Assembly (NCBI GenBank): GCA_965222725.1
Contig: OZ244969.1
Span: 4,154,001-4,218,000 of the forward strand
Source of the DNA: GCA-2748575 sp965222725
GTDB taxonomy: Bacteria > Pseudomonadota > Gammaproteobacteria > Pseudomonadales > Ketobacteraceae
Length of the DNA: 64,000 nucleotides
Direction of reading: 5' to 3'
Made by a program: the position numbers and the translations under genes. The notes under the pieces are model-generated. The model was not told the DNA's origin, searched no databases, and saw nothing but the letters and a program-made list of their open reading frames with translations. Shown here one piece after another: positions 8,576 to 16,151 of this stretch (position 1 is the stretch's first letter; every line of letters begins with the position of its first letter).

Positions 8576-10744
8576 GTGAGATTGGCAAGAACCTTTAACT
8601 CTGTCCGACAGGTACTGGCGCCGCAACGGGTGCTGTTACTCAGCTGTTTTGTGGTGCTGATTGTTGCTTTTGCCGGAAGCCAGTACCTGCTTGATCAGCC
8701 CCATTACAATCTCAAACCTGTTTCTGATTCCGGAGTTGTCACGGTGGCGCTTGCGGGGGGCGAACGAATCACGGCCAGAGGTGTCCTGGATCAGTACCAG
8801 CAGCTGATTCCGGTGTCGCCGGAGGATATCCGGCCGGACCCGGATTTTCTGAACAGTTTTGCGGCGATAGATCGCTATTTTAAAGCCCAGAGTTTGCTGT
8901 ATCAGGCCTTAAGTGGGGGCGAAATCGTCTTTGTTGATAACACCGGCGAACTTTATACCATTCATGCCCGTAAACCGGGTTTCGATGCCATACCTTTCAC
9001 CTTCTGGTTTCTGAATCTGTCAGGTGCAGTGGCATTGCTTACCGGCATGGCGTTCTGGGCATACCACCGGGGCAGGGTGGTTACCCGGATTCTGGCGGCC
9101 GGCGGCGTCGGCTGCTATGTGATGCAGGTAACCATGGCGGTGTACGCATCGCGGGAGCTGGCATTGAACGGCGAGGTGTTTCTGGCGCTGCTGCACATCA
9201 ACCATTTTGGCGGGATGCTGTTTGTCTCCAGCCTGGTGATGTTGCTCTGGTTTTATCCCTCATCCCTGGGAAGCAACCGCGCATTATGGTTTGTGTACAG
9301 TGCCGCCCTGCTGATCTGGTTTAACGAAATTGCTGAGTGGCTGACCTGGCCCCTCAGTCTGTTTTATTTTCCTGCCCTTATGCTGACCCTGTTTGTCGTG
9401 ATGCTGTTTCACAGGCAATGGCTGCAATGCCGAGACGACCCGCAAAAGCGCGCCATGTATCTGTGGCTCGTTAATTCCATACTGGCAGGGGTCGGGCTTA
9501 CCTTTACCTGTTATATCGTACCCATGATGATTTACGGCGAGCCCCTGGTATCAACCTGGGTGGCCAATACCTTCTGTTTGCTGGTGTTTATGGGGTTTGT
9601 GCTCGGCGTGCAGTTCAGTGGATTGTTTTCGGTAGAGCGCTGGTGGTTAAAAGCCTGCCTTAATGTCGTGCTGGCGTTTTTGATTATCTGGCTGGACCTG
9701 ATTGCTATTGCCTTGCTGGGGATACAGTCTGCACTGGGCTTCAGTGTGGTGGCTGTTGTCTGTTTCTGGCTGTATCTGCAACTCCGAAACAGGAGCTGGC
9801 AAAGACTTTCGGGAAAACATCACAGAGAGACGCTGGTAAAAGGCATGATGGAAAGGATCGAGCCGGGGGACAAGCAGCAGCAAACACATTCGTTTTATCT
9901 GCCCGAACAGGAGCTGATGCAGTCACTTTACCGACCAATCAGCACCGAAGTTGCCGCCACAGCTTTTGTACATCCCCAGGTGCTGGAAAATGGCCTAAAA
10001 CTGGGGGTTACCATACCGCCCAAAGCTGCGGGCAATGCGATCACAGAACCGGTTAATCTGGTGTTTGTGGGCAAAATGGGCGGTCAGGAACTCTTTACCC
10101 GGGAAGATGCGGACTTTGCCCGGCAGTTTATCGAGCATTCCGGAGAAACCCACCGCCTGCATCTTGCGAGGGAAGCCACATTGCTGGCGGAAAGGCAGCG
10201 CATTATGCGCGATCTTCATGACGAAGTGGCGCCGGATCTGGCGGCGTTGGCCCGCAGGCTCGAAGCCAATGAATCAGCTGAGTCCGCTGAATCCGCCAGG
10301 CACTGTCTGAGTAGTTTGCGGGACATTGTCTATTCCATGGATGACGACAAGGAAAGATCCCTGTGGGAGGCCGTGACGCGCTGGCGGCGGGAGCTGGGTG
10401 TGTTGGCGCAAACAGCGGGTGCAGACATTCGCTGGCACGACGAACTGAGTGAAGACTGCATCCTTAGCGGTGTTCAGTGGTTGCAGCTGTCCCGGGCTAT
10501 CAGAGAGCTGGTTAACAATGCGCTGCGCCATGCCCGGGCCACCCGAATAGACATTGGCGTTTCCCTGGAGAACAACGTCCTCAGGATACAGGTGGTAAAT
10601 AATGGCCGCATTGGTACGATGGAACAGTGGCGATCCGGCAAGGGTATGATCAGCATCCGGCAGAGGGTACAACAACTGCTGGGAACGATTGATTGGCAAA
10701 CCGCAGAGCATGAATGCAAAGCCACCGTGGTGGTTCCACTTTAA
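8576..10744 (+). CDS. NarL-type sensor histidine kinase with multi-TM sensor
   Basis: A 722-residue membrane kinase. One helix (about 18-38) precedes an extracytoplasmic region to about 140, then about seven helices (roughly 140-400), a linker, and the kinase core. The phospho-acceptor is His548 in IMRDLHDEVAPDLAAL, the HisKA_3 pattern; the HATPase segment shows IRELVNNALRHARATRIDI (N-box) and a GKGMISIRQRV G-box. The layout resembles 7TM-type kinases sensing membrane or small-molecule signals. The GTG start has only a weak ribosome site (GAAGAATAAA). The response regulator gene follows after 31 bases and is the evident partner. The signal is unknown. Confidence 0.85.
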   Translation: MRLARTFNSVRQVLAPQRVLLLSCFVVLIVAFAGSQYLLDQPHYNLKPVSDSGVVTVALAGGERITARGVLDQYQQLIPVSPEDIRPDPDFLNSFAAIDRYFKAQSLLYQALSGGEIVFVDNTGELYTIHARKPGFDAIPFTFWFLNLSGAVALLTGMAFWAYHRGRVVTRILAAGGVGCYVMQVTMAVYASRELALNGEVFLALLHINHFGGMLFVSSLVMLLWFYPSSLGSNRALWFVYSAALLIWFNEIAEWLTWPLSLFYFPALMLTLFVVMLFHRQWLQCRDDPQKRAMYLWLVNSILAGVGLTFTCYIVPMMIYGEPLVSTWVANTFCLLVFMGFVLGVQFSGLFSVERWWLKACLNVVLAFLIIWLDLIAIALLGIQSALGFSVVAVVCFWLYLQLRNRSWQRLSGKHHRETLVKGMMERIEPGDKQQQTHSFYLPEQELMQSLYRPISTEVAATAFVHPQVLENGLKLGVTIPPKAAGNAITEPVNLVFVGKMGGQELFTREDADFARQFIEHSGETHRLHLAREATLLAERQRIMRDLHDEVAPDLAALARRLEANESAESAESARHCLSSLRDIVYSMDDDKERSLWEAVTRWRRELGVLAQTAGADIRWHDELSEDCILSGVQWLQLSRAIRELVNNALRHARATRIDIGVSLENNVLRIQVVNNGRIGTMEQWRSGKGMISIRQRVQQLLGTIDWQTAEHECKATVVVPL

Positions 10745-10775
10745 TAAAAAGCTCAACAAATCCAGATGAGGCCCC

Positions 10776-11459
10776 ATGAAAAACGCGTTGCTGATTGAAG
10801 ATCATGATGAAACCCGTGAATGGTTGAAAACAGTACTGGACGATGCCTTTCCATCCATCGCTATCCAGACAGCGGAAACCGTTACCGACGCCCGGGTGTT
10901 ATTACAGGAAAACTACTACAGCATTGCGTTGGTGGATATCAACCTGCCTGACGGTACCGGTATTGATCTGATTCCTTTAATGCTGGCAGAATCACGAGTG
11001 GGTTATATCGTGATGAGTACCATCTTTGATGACGACGACCACCTGTTCAGAGCCATTCAGTCTGGCGCTCACGGCTATTTGCTGAAGGACCAGCCCCGGG
11101 ATCAGCTGGTGAGCAAGCTGCAAGGGGTAATGCGTGGTGATCCGCCTTTGTCCCCGGGTATTGCCAGGCGTTTGCTGTCTTTTTATCGGCAAAATCAGGA
11201 AGCACGTCAGGCTTCTTCTGACCCGGAGCAGTCTCCGGCGCGACGGCCGGAGTCTGAACTTTCCAGGCGGGAAGAAGAGGCGATTACATTGATTGCCAAG
11301 GGGCTGACAGTCAAGGAAATGGCCGCCATGCTGAGCATTACACCCAATACCGCTTCAGGTTACGTAAAAAGTGCTTACCGCAAGCTGAATGTTAATTCCC
11401 GGGCAGAAGCTTCCCTGAAAGCTGTGGAGCTTGGGCTGGTAAATTCCCGGCTGAACTGA
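10776..11459 (+). CDS. LuxR/NarL-family response regulator
   Basis: A 227-residue regulator: a receiver domain (1-120) with acidic pocket EDHDE near the N-terminus, phospho-acceptor Asp54 in ALVDINLPDG, and a Lys in LLKDQ; then a charged linker (QARQASSDPEQSPARRPE) and a LuxR helix-turn-helix (LSRREEEAITLIAKGLTVKEMAAMLSI and NTASGYVKSAYRKL). It is cotranscribed with the upstream kinase and followed by a strong intrinsic terminator, so the pair forms a complete two-component operon. Targets are not evident from the window. Confidence 0.9.
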   Translation: MKNALLIEDHDETREWLKTVLDDAFPSIAIQTAETVTDARVLLQENYYSIALVDINLPDGTGIDLIPLMLAESRVGYIVMSTIFDDDDHLFRAIQSGAHGYLLKDQPRDQLVSKLQGVMRGDPPLSPGIARRLLSFYRQNQEARQASSDPEQSPARRPESELSRREEEAITLIAKGLTVKEMAAMLSITPNTASGYVKSAYRKLNVNSRAEASLKAVELGLVNSRLN

Positions 11460-11468
11460 AAATACCAA

Positions 11469-11498
11469 GGGCGCCCCGAAAGGCGCCCGGTGTTTTTT
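11469..11498 (+). terminator. Intrinsic terminator of the two-component operon
   Basis: Arms GGGCGCC (11469-11475) and GGCGCCC (11482-11488) with loop CCGAAA, followed by GGTGTTTTTT. It starts ten bases after the response-regulator stop and also lies at the end of the convergent secreted-protein gene. Confidence 0.85.
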
Positions 11499-11511
11499 GG
11501 GTTCAGTGATT

Positions 11512-13257
11512 TTAGTAACAATTGGGATCTGTAGAAGTCACATTCAGGCCAACCGCAATAGCGGAGCTGTTCGACACTACATCGCCGATACTGACATACT
11601 GATCCACGCCATTCAGGCCAAAACTTTCCGGTAGCAGAATAATCGGATCCTCAAAGTGGCTCATCAGATCGTCACTGACATCATTGGCTGCATCCGTTAG
11701 AAATGTCGCTGCGTCCATCTCATATTCAAAACCAAACAAACTCCAGGTAATAGATCCGCTGATATTGGTGAGCGCGATATCTGTTACCGTCAGTTCAAAG
11801 CCGGCGCCACATGCGGGCGTGATATTCACGGTCAGTTGTGCTTCCGCCCTGACAGTTCCTTCGGCGTAGGCAAAATTGATGGCTTCGGCAATTACTGGCA
11901 AACTGACCATCAGCTCATTATGGCTGACAGATTCAATATTGAATGAACCGCTGGGGCGGATCTCCATTTCACCATCACCGCCGGGCATACCCTGCCAGAC
12001 AAAGTTGACACAAGGCTCCAGTTGCCGGGTGACTGTGTATAACAGGTCAGTAATAACCCGGTAAGGAAACACCACATCAAAGTCATCATCGGTAGACAGG
12101 TTGTTATTAGCCAGGAACAGGCGTCTGCTTAAGCCATCCGTACAATCTGTTGCCGGAGAGGCACCACTGAAATCCACCTGCCATTTGGTATTCAGCCTGT
12201 CCAGCGCGTTGCTGGTTTCCAGCGAATTGAGCGCTACGCTGTAGTCCAGTCCTGCCGCACCCACGTTGGTGCCGCCCTCTATGGTCAGTGACAGATCCAG
12301 GGCTTCATTAATGGTGTCCTTCAGTTTGTTTTTGATGCTGTTATTATTGGCAAGCGTATTGTTTACCGCCTGGTTCACGCAATCGGTCAGCGTGGTACAG
12401 GACGCGCCAAACAAATGTGCGACGGTAATGCCCATGTTGGTAAGGCTGGTCAAAAAGCCGGAGTCAAAACTCACCTGATCTGCTTCGACTTCAAATTTCC
12501 GGATATCATCGATTTGCACCCGGCTGCCGGATTGGTTTTCCAACGATACATCGAACTCTCCGGCAATGCCCTGAACATTCACGTTAACCCGCAGGTTAAT
12601 ATCGTGACCACCCCAGCTGCAGTAAAATCCGCCTACATTCTTGGGGTAAGAAAACTGCATTTCGAATTCCATATCAAATGCGACCTCATCGATATCGGTA
12701 TTGATGCGTTTGTTGTCACGAAAGGCCGCCGTAATGGTCTGGCTGTCTACGGGAAAATTCACCTCAATGTCGTTCATGTTCAGGCGCCACACTGCACTGG
12801 TGTTATGGCAGGCCAGCGCCCAGGTGACTGCCCCGGGCAAGGTGCCGCTTTCCAGTTCCTGGTCGGCAATATTGATATCATCAAGTCCCACGGTACTGAC
12901 CAGCAGAGGAACCAGGTCTTCAGTCACTGCCTGGGCGTTATTATTGATTCTGGCTTCCACGTACTGGGGTTGATTGAACAGATCCAGCCAGGAACCCGGA
13001 TCTTTCACGACACCGGGATCAAGTTCAATCAATTCTCCGGTTAACTGGTCGGCAATCTGAAATTCCGTTGGTTTTGCGACAGGTATCACGGCCGTGATCT
13101 GGTCACTTGTAACCTTTACCGGGTCTGCAATGGGTTGTGCTTCAATTGTCTTGCTGAACCTGGCGGCGTTAGCCGGTGCCAGCAAGCAGGTACTTATCAG
13201 AGGTATGAGGGCAATTTTCAGTAAAGAGTTAACGGATTTGATATTTGATGTTTTCAT
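11512..13257 (-). CDS. Large exported protein of unknown fold, 581 aa
   Basis: Not recognised as a named family. A clear signal peptide (helix KIALIPLISTCLLAPANA, predicted cleavage after ANA) sends it to the periplasm or beyond. The mature part is acidic, rich in Asn, Asp, Thr and Ser, with alternating hydrophobic patterns expected of beta-sheet (RVNVNVQGIAGEFDVSLE) and a helical stretch near residues 300-330 (CVNQAVNNTLANNNSIKNK). About nine cysteines may form disulfides. The general style, long amphipathic strands plus an amphipathic helix, recalls tubular lipid-binding proteins and the lipoprotein at 18823, but this is inference. CAGGAGGAC precedes the ATG. Confidence 0.75.
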   Translation of the reverse strand: MKTSNIKSVNSLLKIALIPLISTCLLAPANAARFSKTIEAQPIADPVKVTSDQITAVIPVAKPTEFQIADQLTGELIELDPGVVKDPGSWLDLFNQPQYVEARINNNAQAVTEDLVPLLVSTVGLDDINIADQELESGTLPGAVTWALACHNTSAVWRLNMNDIEVNFPVDSQTITAAFRDNKRINTDIDEVAFDMEFEMQFSYPKNVGGFYCSWGGHDINLRVNVNVQGIAGEFDVSLENQSGSRVQIDDIRKFEVEADQVSFDSGFLTSLTNMGITVAHLFGASCTTLTDCVNQAVNNTLANNNSIKNKLKDTINEALDLSLTIEGGTNVGAAGLDYSVALNSLETSNALDRLNTKWQVDFSGASPATDCTDGLSRRLFLANNNLSTDDDFDVVFPYRVITDLLYTVTRQLEPCVNFVWQGMPGGDGEMEIRPSGSFNIESVSHNELMVSLPVIAEAINFAYAEGTVRAEAQLTVNITPACGAGFELTVTDIALTNISGSITWSLFGFEYEMDAATFLTDAANDVSDDLMSHFEDPIILLPESFGLNGVDQYVSIGDVVSNSSAIAVGLNVTSTDPNCY

Positions 13258-13377
13258 GGCGTCCTCCTGGGTTGACGCCAGAACAATAAGATCGCTTTTA
13301 CCAGGAAGGCAGACCCGAAACAGGTGGACAGAAACAGGGGTAGGGGGGGGTAAAAGTCTGCGCTTAGCCGAACTGGT

Positions 13378-13959
13378 TCATGGTGTCGGGTATGACTTCG
13401 CGGATACGACTGTCACAAACTCCGGGGCTATATCCTGATCAATATACGCCATCCCGAGCTTGTTCAGATACTCCAGACGATCGGCGTTTTTCAGGTCGAT
13501 ACTAAGCTCTCCCTTGTCGCAAGTCTGGTAAATACGGGCAACGTAAGCCATATAGGCCTCGCCTTCTTTAAGCATTAACAGGCTCATAGCACCAACGTCG
13601 GGTCGCACTTTGGCGTTTTGTTCCTCTGGCAGCTCTACTGCCAAAACCACTGGCGATTCCTCACCCTGAAACCGGACACTGCGATTCCTCACAGTTTGTT
13701 GCGCCCAGTAATAGGCGAGCTCCTTGCTTTGGGTAAGAAAAACCGGCTCTAGGGATTCGGTATAGTGATTGCCGATGGTTGCCATGGTGCTTTTGGCAGC
13801 CTGCTTCATGGCTTTGTCGCCGGAGCGGTTCAGACCGGTTTCCTTGATGGAATCCACAAGGGAAGAAGACGTACCGTGATACCAGATACCACCTGTGGCG
13901 AACCCGTCGGCGGTCAGCAGCTCTGCGCCATCTTGCAGATAGGCCGGAATATCACTCAT
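13378..13959 (-). CDS. Unknown protein with ADP-ribosyltransferase-like motifs
   Basis: A 193-residue cytosolic protein I cannot assign to a family with confidence. The N-terminal half shows GIWYHGTSSSLVDSIKETGL (residues about 24-43) and EPVFLTQSKELAYYWAQQ (about 70-88), an arrangement seen in ADP-ribosyltransferase/PARP-fold and related NAD-binding enzymes: HG[TS], I...GL, then [IV]FLT....A..[YW]A. The His of YHGT would be the NAD-binding His; a catalytic Glu cannot be placed by eye. It lies downstream of aceA on the same strand but beyond aceA's terminator hairpins, with its own ribosome site (AGAGGAGC) before the ATG. It may be enzyme, toxin-like effector or domesticated relic. Confidence 0.6.
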   Translation of the reverse strand: MSDIPAYLQDGAELLTADGFATGGIWYHGTSSSLVDSIKETGLNRSGDKAMKQAAKSTMATIGNHYTESLEPVFLTQSKELAYYWAQQTVRNRSVRFQGEESPVVLAVELPEEQNAKVRPDVGAMSLLMLKEGEAYMAYVARIYQTCDKGELSIDLKNADRLEYLNKLGMAYIDQDIAPEFVTVVSAKSYPTP

Positions 13960-14005
13960 TGTGTCAGCTCCTCTGTAGACTGATTGTCGAAAGATAGTAA
14001 AAGAA

Positions 14006-14065
14006 AAGGCGACAATCCATCAAGAAAGTCGCCTTCTCAAAACACATTAAGCCTTCAGGGCTTAA
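14006..14065 (-). terminator. Tandem hairpins ending aceA
   Basis: Reading on the minus strand after the aceA stop: first TTAAGCC / GGCTTAA (14065-14047) with a five-base loop, then AAGGCGAC / GTCGCCTT (14035-14006) followed by TTTTCTTTTAC. The second is a plausible intrinsic terminator; the first may be a processing or backup hairpin. Confidence 0.7.
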
Positions 14066-14080
14066 TCCGACAGTTCCGGA

Positions 14081-15670
14081 TTAGAACTGGTTGGAAGTGT
14101 TTTTCGCACCGCCAGCTTTCAGTGCACGATCACCGGCATAGTATTCTTTGTGATCGTCACCGAGATCGGAACCGGCCATGTTCTGGTGCTTGACGCAAGC
14201 GATACCCTGACGGATCTCTTTACGCTGAACACCTTCAACATAACCCAGCATGCCAGCTTCACCAAAGTACTCTTTAGCCAGGTTATCCACAGACAGAGCA
14301 GTGGTGTGGTAAGTCGGCAGAGTGATCAGGTGGTGGAATACGTTCGCTTCGCGAGAAGTATCCGCCTGGAAAGTCTTGACGCGCTCATCAGCTGCTTTGG
14401 ACAGTTCGGAGTCGTCGTACTCGGCAGACATCAGGTTGTCACGATCGTAGGCAGAAACGTCTTTACCTTCTGCTTTCCATGTGTCGTAAGTTTGCTGACG
14501 GAAGTTCAGAGTCCAGTTGAAAGACGGAGAGTTGTTGTAAACCAGCTTCGCGTCCGGGTGAACTTTACGAACTTCGTCCATCATGCCCTTGATTTCGTGT
14601 ACAGTCGGCACTGCAGTTTCAATCCACAGCAGGTCAGCACCGGCATTGATCGCTTCGATACAATCGAATACGCAACGCTCGTGACCGGTGCCCTGACGGA
14701 ACTGGTACAGGCCGGAAGGCAGACGCTTGGGACGAACCAGTTTGCCGTCACGGCTGATCAGAACGTCGCCAGGATTGGTGTCTTCAGGCGCTACTTCTTC
14801 AACGTCCAGGTAGGAGTTGTAAACGTCGCCCTGGTCGCCGGGCTCATTAACAACGGCGATTTCCTTGGTCAGGCCAGCACCTTCAGAGTCGGTACGCGCA
14901 ACGATAACACCGTCGTCTACGCCCAGCTCCAGGAAGGCATAACGCAGGGCACGCAGCTTGGCGTGGAAGTCTGCGTGAGGAACAGTCACTTTACCGTCCT
15001 GGTGACCACATTGCTTCTCGTCAGCAACCTGGTTTTCGATTTGCAGTGCACAGGCACCAGCTTCGATCATTTGCTTGGCCATCAGGTAAGTGGCTTCAGC
15101 GTTACCGAAACCGGCATCGATATCAGCAACAATCGGTACAACGTGGGTTTCGTGGTTGTCGATCTTGTTCAGGATCTCTTCTTCTTTGGCTTTATCACCG
15201 GCTTCGCGGGCCTTGTCCAGCTCACGGAACAGACCACCCAGCTCGCGGGCATCTGCCTGACGCAGGAAGGTGTACAGCTCTTCAACCAGAGAAGCAACGG
15301 CAGTTTTCTCGTGCATGGACTGGTCAGGAAGAGGACCGAACTCGGAACGCAGAGCTGCTACCATCCAGCCAGAAAGGTACAGGTATTTGCGCTCAGTAGT
15401 GCCGAAATGCTTTTTAATGGAGATCAGTTTCTGTTGACCGACGAAACCGTGCCAGCAGCCCAGCGACTGGGTGTATTTGGTTTTGTCTTTGTCAAACTCA
15501 GCCATGTCGCGACGCATGATGCCAGCAGTGTACTTGGCGATGTCCAGGCCCGTTTTGAAACGGTTTTGTAAACGCATACGCGCAGCGTACTCTGGATTGA
15601 TTTCTCTCCAGGTTTCGCCGGCTTTATCGACAACGGCTGACAGGGTTTCGATTTCAGATTTGTATGACAT
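14081..15670 (-). CDS. aceA: Isocitrate lyase, long form
   Basis: Cleaves isocitrate to glyoxylate and succinate, the entry of the glyoxylate shunt used for growth on acetate and fatty acids. At 529 residues it belongs to the longer Pseudomonas-type class rather than the roughly 434-residue E. coli type. The active-site loop reads KQCGHQDGKVTVPH, with the catalytic Cys in CGH; metal and substrate motifs IVADIDAGFGNAEATY and ARTDSEGA are present. The ATG at 15670 (MSYKSEIE) is chosen over the upstream in-frame Met because AAGGAA lies about nine bases before it. With fadE in the window it supports a fatty-acid-based lifestyle. Confidence 0.96.
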   Translation of the reverse strand: MSYKSEIETLSAVVDKAGETWREINPEYAARMRLQNRFKTGLDIAKYTAGIMRRDMAEFDKDKTKYTQSLGCWHGFVGQQKLISIKKHFGTTERKYLYLSGWMVAALRSEFGPLPDQSMHEKTAVASLVEELYTFLRQADARELGGLFRELDKAREAGDKAKEEEILNKIDNHETHVVPIVADIDAGFGNAEATYLMAKQMIEAGACALQIENQVADEKQCGHQDGKVTVPHADFHAKLRALRYAFLELGVDDGVIVARTDSEGAGLTKEIAVVNEPGDQGDVYNSYLDVEEVAPEDTNPGDVLISRDGKLVRPKRLPSGLYQFRQGTGHERCVFDCIEAINAGADLLWIETAVPTVHEIKGMMDEVRKVHPDAKLVYNNSPSFNWTLNFRQQTYDTWKAEGKDVSAYDRDNLMSAEYDDSELSKAADERVKTFQADTSREANVFHHLITLPTYHTTALSVDNLAKEYFGEAGMLGYVEGVQRKEIRQGIACVKHQNMAGSDLGDDHKEYYAGDRALKAGGAKNTSNQF

Positions 15671-16151
15671 GGATCTGATTCCTTGGTTTTTAAGAAACGT
15701 GAATGGTGCCAACAATTCACTGGTCAACGGGTAACCGCGTGTTGTGACTTTCGGGGAGGGAGTCTATAGAAAGGGGAGGAATAAATTAAATTAATAAATC
15801 GTATTTTCACTATTTATTATATGAATGTATGGAATAACCGGCCTATAAATTACGTTATAAATCCGGCATAGTGCATTGTTTTATAAGGATATAATCTTGC
15901 AAATAAATCTTGACTGTCTGGTCTTGATTGCCTCGGTTTCGTCAAGATTTACCTCAAAACTGCCGAAAAAAAGACCTCAAAAATCGTCAAAATTTTCAAC
16001 TGAAACCACCATTCTGGTGATAGACCAATTGGTCGGTTGAGTGTTAACATCGCCGGATCGCAGTTTTCTGCAGCTTTCTGTCGTAGCGGGCATTGTTCTG
16101 TCGCAGTGGTCAGAGTGCAATTCGTAGTGTGAGTCGTAGTGTGAGTCAGAG
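15671..16151. promoter_or_regulatory. Divergent control region between aceA and the MMPL exporter
   Basis: This 481-base gap holds no convincing gene. It is AT-rich between 15780 and 15970 and should contain the aceA promoter on the minus strand. Toward the exporter are a 12-bp palindrome (16023-16034) and a perfect tandem duplication of TCGTAGTGTGAG (16122-16133 and 16134-16145) immediately before the exporter start. TATAAT at 15890-15895 has no good -35 partner. Confidence 0.5.
16023..16034. promoter_or_regulatory. Palindromic operator candidate GACCAATTGGTC
   Basis: A perfect 12-bp palindrome 118 bases before the MMPL exporter start. The half-site GACC...GGTC resembles TetR-family operators, which often govern RND-type exporters. 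No tetR-like gene is next to it, so the regulator would act from elsewhere. Confidence 0.4.

Noticed and set aside
14150..15571. 473-codon frame antisense to aceA
   Set aside because: Highly biased aceA codons leave the opposite frame open; the sense product is a certain isocitrate lyase.
15890..15895. TATAAT in the aceA-exporter gap as a sigma-70 promoter
   Set aside because: No acceptable -35 hexamer at 16-18 bases on either strand.
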